Source of the DNA: Paludibacter jiangxiensis
GTDB taxonomy: Bacteria; Bacteroidota; Bacteroidia; Bacteroidales; Paludibacteraceae
Reading direction: 5' to 3'
DNA length: 64,000 bases
Assembly (NCBI GenBank): GCA_945897785.1
Contig: CAMDGD010000004.1
Coordinates: 19,686 to 83,685 of the forward strand
A program made the position numbers and the translations under genes. Positions 62,165 through 64,000 of the stretch are shown in pieces. The number at the start of each line of letters is the position of its first letter. Within the stretch, counting starts at the first letter, position 1. The notes under the pieces were generated by a model. The model did no database searches. It worked only from the letters and a program-made list of their open reading frames with translations, and was not told the DNA's origin.

Positions 62165-62248
62165 GCCCGGATGGTGGAATTGGTAGACACGCAGGACTTA
62201 AAATCCTGTGGCTTTGCGGCTGTGCGGGTTCAAGTCCCGCTCCGGGTA
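62165..62248 (+). tRNA. tRNA-Leu (anticodon TAA)
   Basis: An 84-base tRNA with long variable arm. Acceptor GCCCGGA/TCCGGGT, anticodon stem CAGGA/TCCTG with loop CTTAAAA (anticodon TAA at 62199-62201), variable arm GGCTTTGCGGC region, T arm GCGGG TTCAAGT CCCGC, discriminator A. No CCA is encoded, unlike the tRNA-Gly next to it. Confidence 0.96.
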
Positions 62249-62250
62249 CA

Positions 62251-62299
62251 AAAAATCCCTGATAATGCTCTTTTAATCAAAGACTTATCAGGGATTTTT
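62251..62299 (+). terminator. Terminator of tRNA-Leu
   Basis: AAAAATCCCTGATAA (62251-62265), 19-base loop, TTATCAGGGATTTTT (62285-62299): a perfect 15-bp stem ending in T. It starts 2 bases after the tRNA. Confidence 0.9.
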
Positions 62300-62360
62300 G
62301 TTTTACTGCTGAACTAAAGTAGAATTTACAGCTGCACTTTTACTAAACCCCAAATTAAAT

Positions 62361-62436
62361 TTACCTTTGAACTAAGAATCAAAAAGTGTCTCTTATTTTT
62401 TTGAGCTAAAAGTCCAACTTGTTTTGAAGTCTTACA
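62361..62436 (-). repeat. Dispersed ~75-base repeat, copy B
   Basis: Reverse-complement partner of 56827-56900. Both lie in gene-free DNA. Confidence 0.65.
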
Positions 62437-62498
62437 ATTCGTGAGGTTTTTTTCGGCAATGATAATGGAATATGTGTTAGGCAGATTGATTATGCCAG

Positions 62499-62541
62499 TC
62501 GGAGGCCGGCTTTTAGCTTCGATCCCGATAGCAATAGGGAC
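62499..62541 (+). repeat. Dispersed repeat unit with TCCCGATA...AGGGA hairpin, copy 2
   Basis: GGAGGCCGGCTTTTAG, six extra bases CTTCGA, then TCCCGATAGCAATAGGGAC. It differs from copy 1 (57262-57296) by that insertion and a few base changes. Confidence 0.6.
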
Positions 62542-62632
62542 GAGACGCTATGCCTGAGCAGGGGTGTAAAATGATACGAAATGCAAATCGGCGCCACCGG
62601 AGGCTTTAATAGAGCAGTCGCATTCAACCCTC

Positions 62633-62686
62633 CAAAAAAAAGCGATAAACCTGCAAATTTATTAAAATTCACTTCGGTTTATCGCT
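62633..62686 (-). terminator. Terminator downstream of the T9SS-sorted gene
   Basis: Minus strand AGCGATAAACC (62686-62676), 24-base loop, GGTTTATCGCT (62651-62641), then a run of eight T. It lies about 157 bases after the stop of the minus-strand gene at 62843. Confidence 0.8.
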
Positions 62687-62842
62687 CCTATATGCTGTAA
62701 AACAGTCTTTAAATAGATAATCACAACTAGAACTCTCCACTTTGGCAACGTGAAGCGGGGGTATAAAAACTATTCATACTTTTAATTATTCAACGGTGCC
62801 ATAAATCCTATTTTGTTAGCAAACGTAACTATTTCCAAATTA

Positions 62843-64000
62843 CTATTGAATAATAATCTTAGCTGTTTTTATTTCCAAATTGTCAGCAATCACCTTTATT
62901 AAATAAATACCTTTAGAAAAACCTGCAACATTTATTGTTTGACTATTACTATTAGAATATTCACGCTCATAGATTTTAGCACCCGATACATTATATAGTT
63001 GAATACTATAATTATCTATCGATTTATCTGATAATTCTATTATCATGCTGTTTGAAACAGGATTTGGGTATATGGATATAATATCATTTTTAGGTTCTCT
63101 GTTTTCTGTTACAGTAGAATCAGGATGTAAATAAGCATAAGCACCTATATCCCAATTACTAAGGCTGTACTCCACACCCTCAATATCACGTTTATTAATG
63201 GTGTCAGCCACGCCAAATGGATCTGTTACAATTACCCAAGGTGTAGCTAAACCAGCACCAACTGCAGGCGACGAAGACGTTAAATGATAATTTTTACTGT
63301 TGTAATTTTCAAAACCCGGATTTGCCGGTACCGGCGAATGCTGCTCAAACAAGGTGTTTTCAGCAAGGTATTCGGCCCACTCGGTAGTTCTCCAATAACC
63401 CATTCCACCGGTATTATTCACTCTGTGTGCGGCAATGTTTCTATCGGTTTTTGGGAAAAGCGAATGATACAAATTGTAATCTTTTTCTATAAAATCGCCA
63501 TCGTAGGTATAATATATAAATACACCATGGTTTTGCATAGAGTTATCGGGAAGATTGTCGTATAAAATATTATTGCGGTAATATGCCAGAGCGTCATCGG
63601 AGTTCCAAACAACATTATTGTAAGGGTGGTTTGTGATATTAGGATTATGCCCGATAATGGTATTGTTCCAGACATAAGAAGTTTTTACTCCTTCGAATAA
63701 TATGCTCCTGGCTGTAGCCTCAATAAAAACATTGCCTACAACATATACATTATCAATCATGCTGTTTCCGCTACCATTTTGAAAATACACCTGGTTCGAC
63801 GTGCAACCATCACAAATCTCATCAAAGTCCGAATCATCTACAATGTTGTTATAAAAATATACATTCCGGATTTGATCAATACTGGTTTGTTGCGAGCTTA
63901 AATCTAACGAAGTAGTATGATAACCTCTTTTGAAAACATTATTACGGATAATAACATTTGAAATATTGCAAGGTATTGTTCTCGATGCCAGATATAGATT
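62843..64000 (-). CDS. Beta-helix protein with type IX secretion sorting domain (5' truncated by window edge)
   Basis: The frame is open to the window end: 385 residues are visible and a GTG at 63790 is only an internal Val, since upstream codons read without a stop (IPCNISNVIIRNNVFKRG). Repeats of IIRNNVF, VYFYNNIV, VYVVGNVF and YVWNNTIIG are the rungs of a right-handed parallel beta-helix, as in polysaccharide lyases. The last ~80 residues (ISIYPNPVSNSMIIEL to GIYLIKVI and KTAKIIIQ) form the C-terminal sorting domain of the type IX system, so the protein is placed on the cell surface or released. The catalytic part and signal peptide lie outside the window. Confidence 0.88.
   Translation of the reverse strand, partial: NLYLASRTIPCNISNVIIRNNVFKRGYHTTSLDLSSQQTSIDQIRNVYFYNNIVDDSDFDEICDGCTSNQVYFQNGSGNSMIDNVYVVGNVFIEATARSILFEGVKTSYVWNNTIIGHNPNITNHPYNNVVWNSDDALAYYRNNILYDNLPDNSMQNHGVFIYYTYDGDFIEKDYNLYHSLFPKTDRNIAAHRVNNTGGMGYWRTTEWAEYLAENTLFEQHSPVPANPGFENYNSKNYHLTSSSPAVGAGLATPWVIVTDPFGVADTINKRDIEGVEYSLSNWDIGAYAYLHPDSTVTENREPKNDIISIYPNPVSNSMIIELSDKSIDNYSIQLYNVSGAKIYEREYSNSNSQTINVAGFSKGIYLIKVIADNLEIKTAKIIIQ

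Larger units (their letters stand above)
62249..62842. other. Gap between tRNA-Leu and the T9SS-sorted gene
   Basis: About 590 bases. It holds the tRNA-Leu terminator (62251-62299), repeat copy B (62361-62436), a second unit of the TCCCGATA repeat (62499-62541) and a minus-strand terminator (62633-62686). No ORF is credible. Confidence 0.5.

Noticed and set aside
62490..62672. 60-codon minus-strand frame in the gap after tRNA-Leu
   Set aside because: It runs through a repeat unit and one arm of a terminator, has no promoter and no family resemblance.
63788..63790. GTG as start of the type IX-sorted gene
   Set aside because: The frame stays open to the window edge with beta-helix-like sequence upstream, so this is an internal Val.

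Overview
This is a chromosomal window from a low-GC member of the phylum Bacteroidota, probably close to the Bacteroidales. The evidence is: sigma promoters of the TTTG-N19-TAnnTTTG type before many genes; a C-terminal type IX secretion sorting domain on the last gene; Bacteroidota-typical families (DUF4271 next to hemD, a TGS-domain nucleoside kinase, a secreted MsrB-MsrA fusion); and the order rimP-nusA-infB-cvpA-sufBCDSE. Apart from one Hsp20 gene, ribosome binding sites are not obvious. I see no CRISPR array, prophage, rRNA operon or intact insertion sequence.

Layout. 1-2.1 kb: arginine genes (end of argR, a GNAT acetyltransferase, argG). 2.4-9.3 kb: cold-shock protein, tadA, a PAP2-like membrane protein, rpoN, nucleoside kinase, argD and an SDR. 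9.4-14.3 kb: LOG protein, DUF4271, hemD, rnpA, yidD, TatD, rpmH (51 codons), tsaE and efp. 14.3-18.6 kb, minus strand: a complete queuosine-precursor set queC-queE-queD-queF, then purine nucleoside phosphorylase and lpxK. 18.9-29.7 kb: a lipoprotein, mdh, holB, metF, class II aldolase, small membrane proteins and a large secreted HExxH/propeller protein. 29.7-40.5 kb: the translation operon rimP-nusA-infB, then cvpA and the full SUF iron-sulfur operon. 40.6-49.7 kb, minus strand: dnaG, nadE, then a 1398-residue sensory protein ending in a pyruvate-phosphate-dikinase-type ATP-binding domain, followed after 3 bp by a response regulator with Asn at the phospho-acceptor site. 50-61.7 kb: CDF transporter, CoA-transferase, M16 protease, mnmA, Hsp20, MsrB-MsrA, rnhB, HD protein and M28 lipoprotein. 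61.8-64 kb: tRNA-Gly and tRNA-Leu in a repeat-rich patch, then a truncated beta-helix protein with a type IX sorting tail.

Most genes are housekeeping. The strongest leads are: (i) the GAF-receiver-ATP-grasp protein paired with a degenerate response regulator; (ii) three perfect but unrelated palindromes, each at about the same place over the -33 region of a promoter (sufB, mdh, CoA-transferase); (iii) a tRNA-Gly gene flanked by a 5' and a 3' partial copy of itself, each joined to short GC-rich palindromes; (iv) a strong leader hairpin before rimP-nusA-infB; and (v) dispersed repeat families in the few long gaps. Coordinates and motifs were read by eye; family assignments come from recognising motifs, not from searches.
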